From Agriotes lineatus (taxonomy: Eukaryota; Arthropoda; Insecta; Coleoptera; Elateridae): a stretch of 64,000 nucleotides of DNA. The position numbers and the translations under genes are program-made. How positions within the stretch are numbered: the stretch's first letter is position 1; each line of letters begins with the position of its first letter. Below the pieces are notes generated by a model that was not told the DNA's origin, did no database searches, and saw nothing but the letters and a program-made list of their open reading frames with translations. This document shows positions 1-11,900 of the stretch, piece after piece. Where the stretch lies: positions 248,001-312,000 of the forward strand of contig CALNHX010000275.1 of assembly GCA_940337035.1 (NCBI GenBank). The letters run 5' to 3'.

Positions 1-289
1 TCCGGAATTTACGAAATTAAATGTTCCCATTGTGATTTTAAATATTGTAATGATATAAGGGGTATATGGGGTTATAAAATTCAATTTTAAAATAGGATTA
101 AGGGATTACAATAGTTGAATATTATAGGGATCAATTTGAATATGAATTGGGAATATGAATGATGGGTATGTAATTAGAAAAGAAAATAGAATTTATAATT
201 GAATAAAATTGGCTAATTGAGAAACAGAGGGATTCGAATATAATGTAACTAGCAGTCCAGTGAGACAAATGTCTCATTTAAAAAAACAA

Positions 290-465
290 GAAAGACCGTT
301 TTTCAAATAGAACGCGTATTAAATAAAAACTGTACCCAGACCTGGAAGGTGTCAAAGTGGTTGCCTAACCGATCGACGTTTTAAGGCGCAGAGGGTTGCA
401 GCTACGTTTGGCTGCTGAAACAGTTTTTATTTAATACGCGTTCTATTTGAAAAACGGCCTTTTTT
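290..465. repeat. Small foldback MITE
   Basis: Bases 290-333 and 419-465 are nearly perfect inverted repeats sharing the core CGCGTATTAAATAAAAACTG and its complement. They enclose about 85 bp of unrelated sequence. There is no coding capacity and the target duplication is unclear, so the superfamily cannot be assigned. Confidence 0.7.
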
Positions 466-589
466 GTGATTTCTCGAAAACCGGAAGCGTCACGTGACTG
501 AAATTCGGTTCCTGAGATGAAATGACCATTCCAAACATATAACTTTCATAACTTTTTTCTCTATCTTTTACGGTTTGGCTGCTGAAACA

Positions 590-651
590 GCGTCCCGGAC
601 AGACAAAATGGCGTCCCAGACAGACAAAACTGCGTCCCAGACAGACACGTC
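590..651. repeat. Three tandem copies of a 21-bp repeat
   Basis: The unit GCGTCCCAGACAGACAAAA(n) occurs three times in a row, at 590, 611 and 632, with a single G/A difference in the first copy. It lies just right of the foldback at 290-465. No function is evident. Confidence 0.75.
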
Positions 652-1680
652 TATTAGATAAAGGATATCTAAATATGAAATTTGAAGGTAATGACAAATA
701 CTTAATCGAAATAGATTATTGCACATAATAGGTAAAAATAAAAAAATAAAGGTATAGTGTATTGGAAGGAGAAAATATGATATCGGAAAGGACTTTGTTT
801 TCATTATTAAGATAAAAAATGTTGAAAAATGTAAAGCTGTAATTAATTTGGTGTAATTTAAAACTATGAAATAAACCCTATTTTAAAAGGAAAATGTTTG
901 GAAATTAAGAAGGGTTGATATTAAGACAAAATTGTATATGTGTATATTGTGAAAAACTAAACTAAAACCAGGATTAGGTAAGCACTGAAAGAAAATAAAG
1001 ACTAAAAAGGTGAATTCATTATTAAGGAATTACTTACCGTTTGATATTGTTATGTGGCGAATGTAACGATCTGCTATTTGTCATTGAATTTTCAAATTTG
1101 TTTGACATATCATTTGACAGAAGTTATTTTTGACTTGTAATAAAATTAAAATAAGAACATCAAATTTCAGAATAAGCAATCTAGATAAAAGGATACAACC
1201 CTGATTTTCAGGAGCTAGCAAAAAGAATAACCATTTATATTCAAATAATATAAAGAGGGCAATTTAAATTGATAAAAATATCATTTATAAACATATACTA
1301 ATAGGTAACACAAAGTAAGAGCCCGAATCATTTCAATACGTATATTGGGAAAACACGTCGTAATTTCGATGCTTATAGCTTCAATAGATTCAAAATCCAG
1401 TATTGCTGAACATATTTACGAAAGTCCAGCAGTGGTTTATACCGTGATGTGAAAAAAAACTCATTTGCAGCATGTCATGTTGAAACTGAAGTTTGCCAAA
1501 ATTTGATACATACCCATTGAAGCAAATGAACTATCATAAGTCAGAGAGAACTAAATTACATCTTGATCTCAAACTATTTTACTAAAAATATATAAAACAC
1601 TTAATAAAAACATTTTTATTGGCGGTTATGATTAATATACTCGTTGTTATTGTGTAAATTCCATCTTATATAGCTTTTTG
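652..1680. other. AT-rich stretch with no recognisable gene
   Basis: No reading frame resembling a known protein, no RNA gene and no terminal inverted repeats were seen here. It is probably decayed repeat or intergenic DNA. Confidence 0.5.
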
Positions 1681-1681
1681 C

Positions 1682-3802
1682 TTAAGGAGGTTAGGCAATC
1701 CTGTGCGGGACGCGACGTAAGGGGGTTGGCCTGTGGTAAATGCATATACTACGGCAGGCATTGCCAACTTCAGAAAGACAAATAAAGTATAATGTTTTTT
1801 TCATTTTTGAGTACATAGTAAAGATGAATGTATGGTTTTTAAATATTTTTTACGATTTTGTACCTGTAATAGCAATTAGAAACTATTTTTTACAGACAAA
1901 ATGTAGTTTCGAATTGAATAAATTAAACGCTGAAGTTTGTCAACGTTGCCAGTCGTTTGAATGAAACTTTTGCTTGGCACTACTGCTCTTATGGCACTCT
2001 AACCTATAATACGCTGTCAACAATGAGTTGTTGCATCGGAAGAAGCTGCGTCAATCGTGCATGCTTCTAAACGCGCATAAAGCCGCGACGAAATTGTGCA
2101 AGATAGCGTGTCGCACGGAGTAGAAGGCCGGAGAATCGTTGACATTCCGGTGTTAGCCAAAAACTAAAATGCCTTGTCTGCGACCAAATTTTGTCGTTAT
2201 CGTGCATAGAAAATGAAAGCCGCCGTGGTCTGGCAAGTGTCTTCAAAATTCGATGCCATGTCTGTTTGACAGTTCGTACTGTGCCAACGATTGGTTACTC
2301 TTATTCTGACGGCTATGTGCAACGTAAAATATACCACGTTAATTCTAAAGCTGTTCTTGGGGAGTAGCAAGTATTCAATTAATCCGACATACGTATTTCG
2401 CTTGCGCATGAAGCGCTGAGAAAGCTGACACCCGTATGCATATTTGAGTTCGCTCGATGCCACAGCGCGGACCGGGATTGCTGGCTCTGATTGGTCGCCA
2501 ACTTCGCGTCCTTTTTGAATGACGTTTGAATTTGAACCGATGATTCTTATTAGTTTTAATTTTATTGTAATCTTTTTTTTTTTACTTACGTAAGTGCACT
2601 TGTTGCATATTAGCACCAATAAATATCTATCTATCTATAGATGAACAGACAAGATTTACCCTGTTTTGGTGTTAAGAAATCATCCTATTCAGAAACTACT
2701 TAAGCTGAATTGTATGAAACAATAAATAAGTAGTTATACTTATTTGTTATTTTGAATTTCGTCGTTTTTTAATACTTGTTGGAGTCGTTGCTTATATTAT
2801 TTTCTTGCAAAGCTGCTGCAGTTTGTATTGATGTACTTCAAAAGATCTATGAAAATTTATTTTTGTTATAACCTATATTTTGTTTTCAATTGTATTATGT
2901 TCACATTCTTTTTGGAATGTTACTCAATTTTAAGTTGCAATTAGGTGTTGACAGTAGATACGTATCAGAGCTAGTCCGGGTGTAAACAAAAGCAGGTATT
3001 AGATCTATTGAACAATCATTTTACTTATTGCCTACAGAATTACCTACATAAAGGAAAACGAGGCACTGACCAAGCATTGCGCGGCGCACACCAGACCAAT
3101 CAGAGTCTGGCAGTCACGGACTGCGCTGTAGCATCGAGCGAACTCAAATATGCCACCCGTATTCATAGTCGTTCGCCAGCGGATCGCCGGCGACTCGCCG
3201 GAGTTTCGTTATGAATAGTATGTTGGCGGCACTGTACGTCTATGTCAAATTCGAGGTGATCAGGTTAGGTTTTCAGTCAGTTTTGACAGAAACTGACACA
3301 AAATCTAACCTGCTAACCTCGAATTTGACAAAGACGTACAGTGCCGCCAACATACTATTCATAACGAAACTCTGGCGAGTTGCCGGCGATCCGCTGGCGA
3401 ACGACTATGAATACGGGCGGACTTCGCAGCGTTGCCGCATAAAAGTGACAGGCAGGCCGACCGGAGCCATTTTTAGTGCACAACGATATATTTTTCACTA
3501 ATGCAACAAATTCAGCGAGTGAATCGAGTTCAAATTTTACCAGTGTCTTCGGAGAATATTGCATTTGGTTGTGCAAAGTGTTTCATCAACATTTCTTCGT
3601 TTACTTTTTTTTTTAACCGTCCCGAAAGTTTCCGCCCATAAGAGCCCATGTATTTTTACACAATTTTACGATTTATTTTCTCCTATTCTGACGAGACAAT
3701 TTTCTTCAAATTTATAGGGGAGTTTTTAAATGCACTTTTCTACAGTATATATTTTTTTACGATTTTCTATTCGTCAGGTACGTAACGCCCCAACCTCCTT
3801 AA
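1682..3802. mobile_element. TTAA-flanked non-autonomous element (piggyBac-like target)
   Basis: TTAA at 1682-1685 is followed by GGAGGTTAGGC, and the inverted counterpart GCCCCAACCTCC precedes TTAA at 3799-3802. The 2.1-kb interior has no transposase. It holds an inverted pair around 2433-2510 and 3087-3160 (shared core TTTGAGTTCGCTCGATGC) and the foldback MITE at 3157-3420. TTAA duplication is characteristic of piggyBac-type integration. The terminal repeats are short, so the assignment is tentative. Confidence 0.5.
3157..3420. repeat. Foldback MITE, family M, copy 1
   Basis: This is a palindromic element of about 260 bp. The left arm begins ACCCGTATTCATAGTCGTTC and the right arm ends with its complement. 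Both arms contain GTTGGCGGCACTGTACGTCT and pair along almost their full length. Related copies lie at 8805-8966 (diverged), 43621-43869, 43876-44039, 45776-45916 and 60501-60675, so it is a dispersed family. It has no coding capacity. Confidence 0.85.
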
Positions 3803-4048
3803 TATAAGTAAACTTAATGCAGTGTAAACTTTTACCTGTTACAGTGACAAATGTTTTCATAAACAAAAATGCAATCTGACATTCACCTACAGACTTAAGC
3901 TAAGACATGACTAGATTTTTTGTTTCTTTCCAAGTCCTGATCTAAATGAGGTTTTTTTTTTGGAACACACGATACAAACTGTAGGCAAATCTATAACCAA
4001 GTTTTATTTGTCACGGCTTGAAGTTAATTAAACCTTTGAATATTAATG

Positions 4049-4285
4049 TACAGTCGTGTTCAAATAAATCTGGGACAATGTTTTTTTCATATGTAGGTTC
4101 AGTTAAGAATTGAAGAATAACTCCATGGATTTTCTGCCATCAGAAAGAGTTACATTAAACTTTAACAGGTAATGAAATCTGTAACTCTTTCTGATAAGAA
4201 GAAATCCATGGAGATATTCTTCAATTCTTAACTCAACCTGCATGTGAAAAAAACACTGTCCCAGATTTATTTGCACACGACTGTA
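4049..4285. repeat. Tc1/mariner-type MITE with TA target duplication
   Basis: The element occupies 4051-4283 and is flanked by TA on both sides. Its termini are CAGTCGTGTTCAAATAAATC and the near-complement at 4263-4283, and the arms pair for roughly 110 bp each. TA duplication and long inverted arms fit a deletion derivative of a Tc1/mariner transposon. It lies about 210 bp upstream of the GM130 start codon. Confidence 0.85.
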
Positions 4286-4493
4286 CATAACCAACGTTGG
4301 TCACATTTTTATTATTTTTTTTAATTTTTAAAGCTGCAGTGCGCCATTGCAGTTGCTTCTAGCAAATTTTTATATCCTAAACGGCCCTCAATATTGTTTC
4401 GTACGTTAGTTGTATCTACGTAATACAATACTTCAGAGTTGGCAACATTGCGTGCGCCTCTTTCAAAATTGGCATTTGAAGTGAAAAATGATC

Positions 4494-5908
4494 ATGGCGG
4501 ACTCGAGAAAAGCACAAAAAGTTAGCAGCTGCCAGAAAAAAGGTAACTTTTATATCACTAACGAAGTGTCAGTGATAAATACTGTGGTATTATTTCGTAA
4601 AGTACCATATATCATTTGCAACAGCACTTGTATTCCTTGTATTATTATTTATAACCTTGTAAACAATTGGCCACATCATCAACCTTCATTTTTGCAGCTC
4701 AAAGAGTATCAGCAAAAGAGTAGCAAAGGAAACAAGGATGTGCCTGAAAATGACGAAAACTATAAAGCTTTGACCAATTCTACACACAGTTCAGTCGATG
4801 GTAACTTCGATTCCGTGCCTTCAGAAGTAGTCGGCAATCATCCGCCCACACAAGCTTCACCTTTCCATAACTTACTTCAATGGAAACCAGCAGAGTGTCT
4901 TTTATCAAGAGCCTAGTAATTTTCTTTGACAGTTTAAGCAGTACCCAAAAATTGTATAGTGACGCTTCAAATGTAGACACGACAATAACTAGTGCAAATT
5001 ATTTTGAAGGAACAAAAAATACCCAATCGTTTAGTAGTCAAGGCAGTGGGAGTCAAGATGTCATTTCGACTGTGATAAGTGATGATGCTAGGACGCTCGA
5101 GTATCCCGAAATCAAACCAAACGATATATATGGGTATTTTAACAAAACTGAAAATACTGAGCATCCAACAATCTCATTGGAAGATGCCAAAAGGTTATCA
5201 GAATATATGGCCCCACAAGAAAATGATACAGAACAAGATAGTATACATAAAAGAAAGCAAGAAGTTAATTCAGATTCACATTTAGATGAAGAAAGGAACA
5301 ATTACACTGTACATAATCATGTTCAGGAGCAATTTCATGACGAAAATAATAGTTTGTCGTTAACCAACAAAGCCTTGAATTCGAATACTGAGAGTTTACG
5401 CCAGCTTTCCTCTGAAATTACAGAACTGATAAAAGATGAAACGAATTTAGGCGCACCACAAATAAATGAATTAGAAAGGCGCAATCAAGAGTTAGCAGCC
5501 CTTTTAGAACAGGAAAGTCTCGAATCACAAAAAGTGCGTGCCCAGTTAAAGGAATACCAAAATCGAATTACACAGTTAGAAGCTGAAGCTCAACAAAGCA
5601 GAATTGACTCGGAGCAACGCCTAAATCGTGAATTAGGACCTCTGCAAGAGCAACTTCAATGCCATGCTCAAACGGTTGGGATTCTTGTAGGGAAAAGACT
5701 GAATTATCTACAGCGCTTTCGCAGAGCCAACTTGTGACCAAACAAAAAGTTACCGAGTGTGAAGAACTACAGGGTCGGTTGAAAACGTCACGATCGCGTG
5801 TTGCAGACTTGGAAAAGGAGTTGCAGAATTTGAAACAAGCACTGAGTTAAACTGGAACAAAATGGTGTACCAGAAGAAGAAATTGCCAGATTGAAAAAGG
5901 ATTATCAG
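4494..5908 (+). CDS. GM130: GM130/GOLGA2 golgin, exons 1-2 (N-terminal half, with frame breaks)
   Basis: GM130 is a cis-Golgi coiled-coil tether: its basic N-terminus binds p115 and its C-terminus binds GRASP65. Exon 1 (4494-4542) starts at ATG in the context ATCATGGCG and encodes MADSRKAQK plus a basic tail. The intron is GTAACT at 4543 to TTTGCAG at 4697. Exon 2 opens with LKEYQQKSS, matching the LREYQQRNS segment of vertebrate GM130. Later landmarks are ESLRQLSSE and LQCHAQTVGILV, both close to vertebrate GM130, followed by a heptad-rich coiled coil ending KKDYQ at the donor CAG|GTAGA (5909). The frame breaks five times by single bases: extra base near 4520, near 4871 and in a T-run at 4921; missing G near 5692; extra base near 5848. 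There is no nonsense substitution in the rejoined frame. Assembly indels or a recent lesion are both possible; exons 3-4 are clean. Confidence 0.85.
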
Positions 5909-6189
5909 GTAGATTGTTTTTGTTTTTATGTTTATGTTTATTTTGGAAAAATAAGATAATGATCAGCAAATAAATAATACACATCAAAAATTTAATGGAG
6001 CTTATCAGAGTTTTGAAATGTATGGGGCACAGTTTTTTCGTGTTTTCTTACTGTAGGATTTGCTATTGAAATTTACTACAATTACACTATTTCTTTAATT
6101 TTCAAAAGAAAGAAATAATATCAATAATACATGAAACAAATCGAATAAACCGAAGTTTCTTCTTAACTCAAATGTGGATGCCAGCGAAA

Positions 6190-6670
6190 AACTTTCTGTT
6201 ATAATTTCTCTTTTAAAATGAATAACTTCGAAGTACCGCAACAAAATTGCAAGTTGTAAATGGTATTATCAGGGTCAAACGTCTGGGAAATTCAAAATTT
6301 CTCCTACAAAAGCACAAAGGTCTAGTGTTCCTAACGAAGACAGAGATTTAAAGGAACTGATGGTTTGTACTAGTGCGAATGACCATCCAGATTATTCCTT
6401 TAAACAGATTGCTGAAGTAGTAAATGTAGGTGCTTTCACTGTTAGAATTATTTTACGAAAAATGGTTATCGATCCTACAAGCTGCAAAAAAAGCACGAAA
6501 TTCATCCCGATGACCATTTCAAATGGATGGAACTTTGTGAAACTAATAGAAATCGTGAATAATGACAAAAACTTCCTCCGGGAAGTAATTTTCACTGAAA
6601 AATCATCATTTCCTGTGCATGGTCGCCATAACCTACAAAATGTTGCATTACTGGTCGTAAGATAACCTGT
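6190..6670 (+). pseudogene. Relic mariner/IS630-like transposase fragment
   Basis: Three-frame reading gives HPDDHFKWMELCE followed by NFLREVIFTEKSSFPVHGR. These resemble the segment around the first catalytic Asp of insect mariner/IS630-like transposases (pattern NFL..V.FSDEA.F..HG). The Asp is replaced by Glu in FTEKS, and stops and frameshifts separate the pieces. It is a dead fragment in the GM130 intron. Confidence 0.6.
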
Positions 6671-7486
6671 GTGTAGGTATATTGGTAGTTGGCTAATGTG
6701 GGATGAAGTTTTTATGATCGTTTAGCTTATTGTTTAGCGCAAGAAGGTGGGCTCTGAACACGAGCTAATTTAAACTTTCTATACTTTATTGTTTTAATTT
6801 CGTTTCTATGATTTAATTTGTTCATAATCAATTGTTTCTCTCTTTAGAATGCGTTGCAAACTATCTTGTTTTACTTTACGGTTAGTCTCTAAGAATCATG
6901 TTCTTCAACTCTGAATCTGTCATCTGACTGAATAGCAGAGTACCTCATACAACCTATCTATGATATAATAATTCATTTAGAAATATTATACTATGTGTAG
7001 ACGCGTCGCCTGCGTTGAACAATTACTTAAACAATCAACACAGACTACCCGTGGATTAATATTAGAGTATTCCTACATCGACTGTAGATCGGTTTTGGCG
7101 TCTTTAGTCAATCGTAAAATCGCCTTTCATTTACTCATGTTTGACAGTTCATGAATTTTTTCTGTATAGTATTTCCTGTACGACATTTCTTTTGAAGATT
7201 CTGCATACCATACCATAATGCACATCTAGTTTATTTTGTGCCTCCGTCTGCAACTTAGTGAATGATATTTCGTAGACAGAGATTGGATATCTTGCGCACA
7301 TAGGTTTAATACATTTAATACATGACTTTTAATCAGGAACTAATAGCCTTAGAACGAGAGGCGTTGCGCTGTAGCTGCATATTCACAAGCATAACAAAAC
7401 ACGAGATTCTCAACATTTTTCTAATTTTTAATGGCTAATTTTGCTTGATTCTAATTACAGGAAAATTAATGATAGATATTTTGTGA

Positions 7487-8300
7487 ATATACAGCGTGTT
7501 TCGAAATTCGCTGATACGCATTATACCACGTTGTTCTACATTAAAAATTAAACAAAAAATGTCTGTCATTTTTCGTCCAGGTCCGTACTACCGCTATTTT
7601 AAAAATCTAAAATAATAAAAACAACGTGGTTTCCAAATTTTAACTGTTTTAATAATTATTCTAAAATTAAAATGACAATTATTAAAAAAAAATTAAAACT
7701 ATTTACTTAATCGCCTAATCTAACAGTTACTGGAAATGGTCCCTTTTTGCAATTTTGCATGTCACGGCATATTGTTCTACTGCTCGAATTTTTTGCCATT
7801 ACCGGCACCAGTGTACTGTACACCAACGGTTTTAAACGACCCCACAAAAAGAAATGACGAGGATTTAAATATGATGAAGAAGGCGGTCAACTAATTGGAC
7901 GGCCTCTTCCAATCCTTCTAATAACTCAGGAAGATCTTGTTGGAGAAAATTGAGATGCATTTGTCCGTTTAAACAATTTGGCAAAAAGTGAATAAACTAA
8001 AAGGAAAAATGAGACTGATATGAGTAATAACCGAATAGGAAGTTTGTACTGAAATGTCTTACCAGATGGTTATCCAAGAATCCACCCTATACATTTAAGC
8101 TAAAACGTTGCTGGTGATTTCTTATTCTGACTGCACGAGGATGTGAATGATTCCATTGGTGTTCATTGTGCACGTTAAAAACACCATCACATGTCAAGAG
8201 ATATTTGCCTGTCCAGATAATTGAATCTTTCGAATTGTGATGAGCAAGGCACCATCCATAAAACTATTCGAAGTGGATAAGCGGTATTATGCAGATGTTG
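7487..8300 (-). pseudogene. Relic IS630/mariner-like element
   Basis: The left end carries ACAGCGTGTTTCGAAATTCG. A related terminus appears inverted at about 23085-23158, ending in AACACCTTGTATA. Minus-strand reading of 7760-8000 gives broken pieces resembling the C-terminal catalytic region of IS630-type transposases (R-I-G-R-G-R-P-I then F-F-I-I-F-K-S, the usual site of W.GR.GPI.WP.RSPDL.P). No open frame remains. Confidence 0.45.
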
Positions 8301-8407
8301 CATAGCAGACAATCAAACACACTGGAAAAATTTCATTTCTTCCCTATGTCCCACCCAGGAATAATGGGACCTATTATTATTATTATTATTATTATGCAGA
8401 TGTTGCA
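8285..8407 (+). mobile_element. 88-bp retroposed fragment with (ATT)n tail
   Basis: The 18-bp direct repeat TATTATGCAGATGTTGCA (8285-8302 and 8390-8407) brackets 8303-8389. The insert ends in ATTATTATTATT. A long target duplication and a simple-repeat tail indicate target-primed retroposition of a SINE or an extremely 5'-truncated LINE. The source family is not visible here. Confidence 0.75.
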
Positions 8408-8804
8408 CTTGCACATAGTGGTATGAATGTTGTTGATCACGGTTTAGAGCATGCCACGCGCCGGTGAAGTTCTAGTGCTTTGTTCGAAATTATTATTTAT
8501 CAAATTAACCACTTAATGCACGATTCTTTTTGAAATTTCTGACTCGAAATGTTCATTTTTTTTTTGCTGAAAAATCTACCCTAGGAGTATATAATTATGT
8601 CTTTGAAAAAAGCAGTGGCGTATGTGTTGGGGGAGGGGGGGGGGGGTTTTACTGTAAAAAAATTTTTAACGTTGGAACGCACTCAAAAAATTTCCTGAAA
8701 GAATTAATGCTCTTATGAGATTATATGTGATAATAATTCCTTAGCAACGAGTTGCATTAAGATGCATTTAACATACCGATACTTTATTAGCATTTAATCA
8801 CATA

Positions 8805-8966
8805 TTGGCAGTACTGACGTGTATTGTTAGTGACAATGTCAGTTTATGTCAAATTCGATGTTAGTAGGCTAGGTATTGTTTCTTATTTGACACAGACTGA
8901 TGCAAAACTTAACCTGCTAATCTCGAATTTAACATAACCTGACAGTGCTACCAACAATACAGTACT
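8805..8966. repeat. Foldback MITE, family M, diverged copy
   Basis: Inverted arms around 8815-8870 and 8905-8965 contain diverged versions of the family M core (ATGTCAAATTCGATGTTAGTAGG and its partner). The outer ends of the family are not recognisable. The hAT element at 8979 inserted just to its right. Confidence 0.65.
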
Positions 8967-8978
8967 GAGTGATACCAC

Positions 8979-11900
8979 CAGTGTTGCCAGGTCAAAAAAA
9001 ATAAATTCACCAGATCTGACGTTAAAAAGTTGCCAGATTTACATCATTTTTCACCAGACATTTTTTCTTGACTGTGACCTATTTTGAGTCTTTTTTATGG
9101 ATGCAGAGTAATTATTTAGTAAGGTCTATTTTTTTAAGCGCCAAACTTTAGGCGGGAAATTTAAAATACCTTGTAGTGACTCGCAAAAAAATTGAAAATC
9201 AATCAGACCACCGTATTTTAAATCTCCTGCCTAAAGTTTGCGCCACTTAAAAAAACAGATCTTAAAATAATAATAATTTAATGAAACACCAACAGAAAAT
9301 TAAAAAATTTATTCTCAAAACAGAAAATTCAACATTATATAACAAATAAATTGAGTATAAATTCTAACAAAAACGAATTCTGTTTTTATGAAATATATAA
9401 AAAAAAATGGGAAAAATAACAAACAAATGAAAACTATAACTAACAAATATCACGACAAAGAATAAGCAGATTAAACTATTTGTACATATCATTATTATGT
9501 TTTGCAATCATTTGGGGAGGTATTTCAAAATTATAACATGCTTTACCGTCTATATTAATGCAACGTTTAGTATGTAACAGACCACTCAACGTGTTTGCAC
9601 CTAGCCTATTCCGTAGTCTCGTTTTATTTAAATTTATGGCGCTAAAGACTCTTTCGACACAAGCACTGCTATGTGGTAACGTTAAAAACATCGATACCAC
9701 TTTAGTTAGCTCAGGAAACGCTAGAGTACCATCTCCTTTCTTTATTTCAGACACTTCTTTCCAAAAAGAAATATCATCCAACTCAAAATTTAGTTCAGAA
9801 TTTTTTAAGACTCTAAATTCTCTATCTAATTCATTTAAATTCTGTATAATATTAGGGAACTGGGCTCCAATTGGACCAAGACTTTCCGTTAATTGAATTT
9901 GAGATGGATTCAAGAAAGATATCATTTTTAAAATTTCCATTTCTCGGGAATTAAAAGAAAATCTTCTGTATATTTGGTTAGCGGCTTCTGTATAAAAACT
10001 TAAGCAGTTCTTTCTGAAGGTATCTTCTTCCAATTCAGATAAAATTTTATTACCTAATGCAGCTGCCACCTTAGGCCCTAAGTAAATTTTATCAAGTGGT
10101 AAAAAATGGCTGGGATTTCTATACTGTAGTTTAGAAACTTCTGTATTTTTTAAATAATTGGGTTTAATATAATAACTCAATAATAGTCTATAAGAAGACG
10201 CCATTCTTGTGTACAAAAGGTGAATTTTAGGATTTTCTGATTGGAACTCTAAATTCAAATCATTAAATGTAGGCAAAATATATTCAAGAAATTGTAGGTA
10301 TAATTTAGTAGGTGGATTTGTTAACTGATTATAGATTTCGTTAGCACCTAGTGTTCTATTATCGAACACTTCGGCTCTAAAATAAAGCACGAGAGCATCA
10401 AACTGTTCCAAAACTCTATTGACTGCTGCACTTAATGATAGCCACCTTGTTTGCGAAGGGTGTAGCAGTTTGTGAATTTTTATATTCAAAAATGTCTGAA
10501 ATGTCCGAAATTCAGTTTGTCTCTTAAAACTGTGCTGCATGTGTGAAAATAGGTCTCGGATCAATTTTTCCACATTATCGGGTATCTTCTCACATGCATA
10601 TGAAGCACACAGCGCTAAAGAGTGGCAAACACATTTTAATACAAATAAATCCTTTATATCATTTTCTAATAAAGTTTTTAATGAATGTTTACTTCCCATC
10701 ATAGCATTTGCACCATCAGCCCCAAAACCAATCATATTTGTTTTATATGGAATTTGATGCATGTTAAAAAAATTTACAATCACATTATAAAGATTTTGGG
10801 CACTAGCGTCACTAACGGGAATCAGTCCTAAGAATTCATCCTTTATTTTAAAATCATTGTTATTGATAAAACGAACGACTAAAGCCAAATTTTTTTCTCC
10901 CGATTTATCAGTGGACTCGTCCACTAACAATGAAAATTTTTTAGATTTCAATATTCCAACTAAATTTTCAAAACTGGACTTGCCGATAACGTTATTAATA
11001 ATTGCAGTACATTTCGTTCTATCGCATGATATTTGAGAAGCCTCTTTTGGTTCAATTCCCGAGGAAATAACAGATTTTACCAATTCCGTCAAATGGTCTG
11101 ACACATTTATAGGTACATTGTGTTCCGCAATAAAAGCGGAAATTTTAATTTCATTTTGTTGTATTATATTACGTCTGGAAAAGATATTAAATGTACTCTG
11201 CGTTACACTAGGTTGAAGTACAATGGCATTCATTTTTTGAATGTGTTTCTTTGATAAGTTATGTTTTTTAACAGCAGCTATACCCCCAATATAATCTTTA
11301 GAGCAGACGTTACATTTAAAATGATTTATACCCTCCTTACTTGGCCCAATCCATTTTCTAAAATCTGTGTTCTTCTCCCAAGAGGGGTTGTACTTGTGAA
11401 GGTAGGATTTCGAACGATGTTTTGTAGATTTACGTTTTTCTTCCTCACTGTCTGGTGAATCCGAAGAACCAGTACTCATTTTTGTAGAGGGTCTGCGCTT
11501 GATGTCTTCTTGGAAAGATGTAGATGGCTTCGGCGGCTCCGGCGCTTCCAGCTGAGGCGTAATATGAACTGTACCGGAACTTGGTGATGCTCTAGGTTCG
11601 AACGAGCTTGACTCTGGTTCATCTTGTTTTTTTTTCAACGTAACGAGAAACTTCTTCATCTTGAATGACGAACTAGAGACGAAAAAATAATACTATTATT
11701 AAAACAAAACTTCTTATATGGTTATGGTATACTAAATCACGTAAATTTGACAAAACATTTATTTAAAATAAGTTTTGAAATATTGTAATATTGTTACTTA
11801 CGTTTTACTTCTTCACAAAAAGAACACTCCACTTTTTTTATAATATATTTTTTCAAAATTAATCACAATCTTTTCGCTGTGACGATTATTGAATGAACAA

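Noticed and set aside
2197..2619. 140-codon minus-strand open frame
   Set aside because: It lies inside a TTAA-flanked non-autonomous element, spans an inverted repeat and contains no recognisable domain; chance frame.
8530..8718. Gly-rich 62-codon frame
   Set aside because: It results from a G homopolymer (about 8630-8646) and a repeat fragment shared with 47520-47570.
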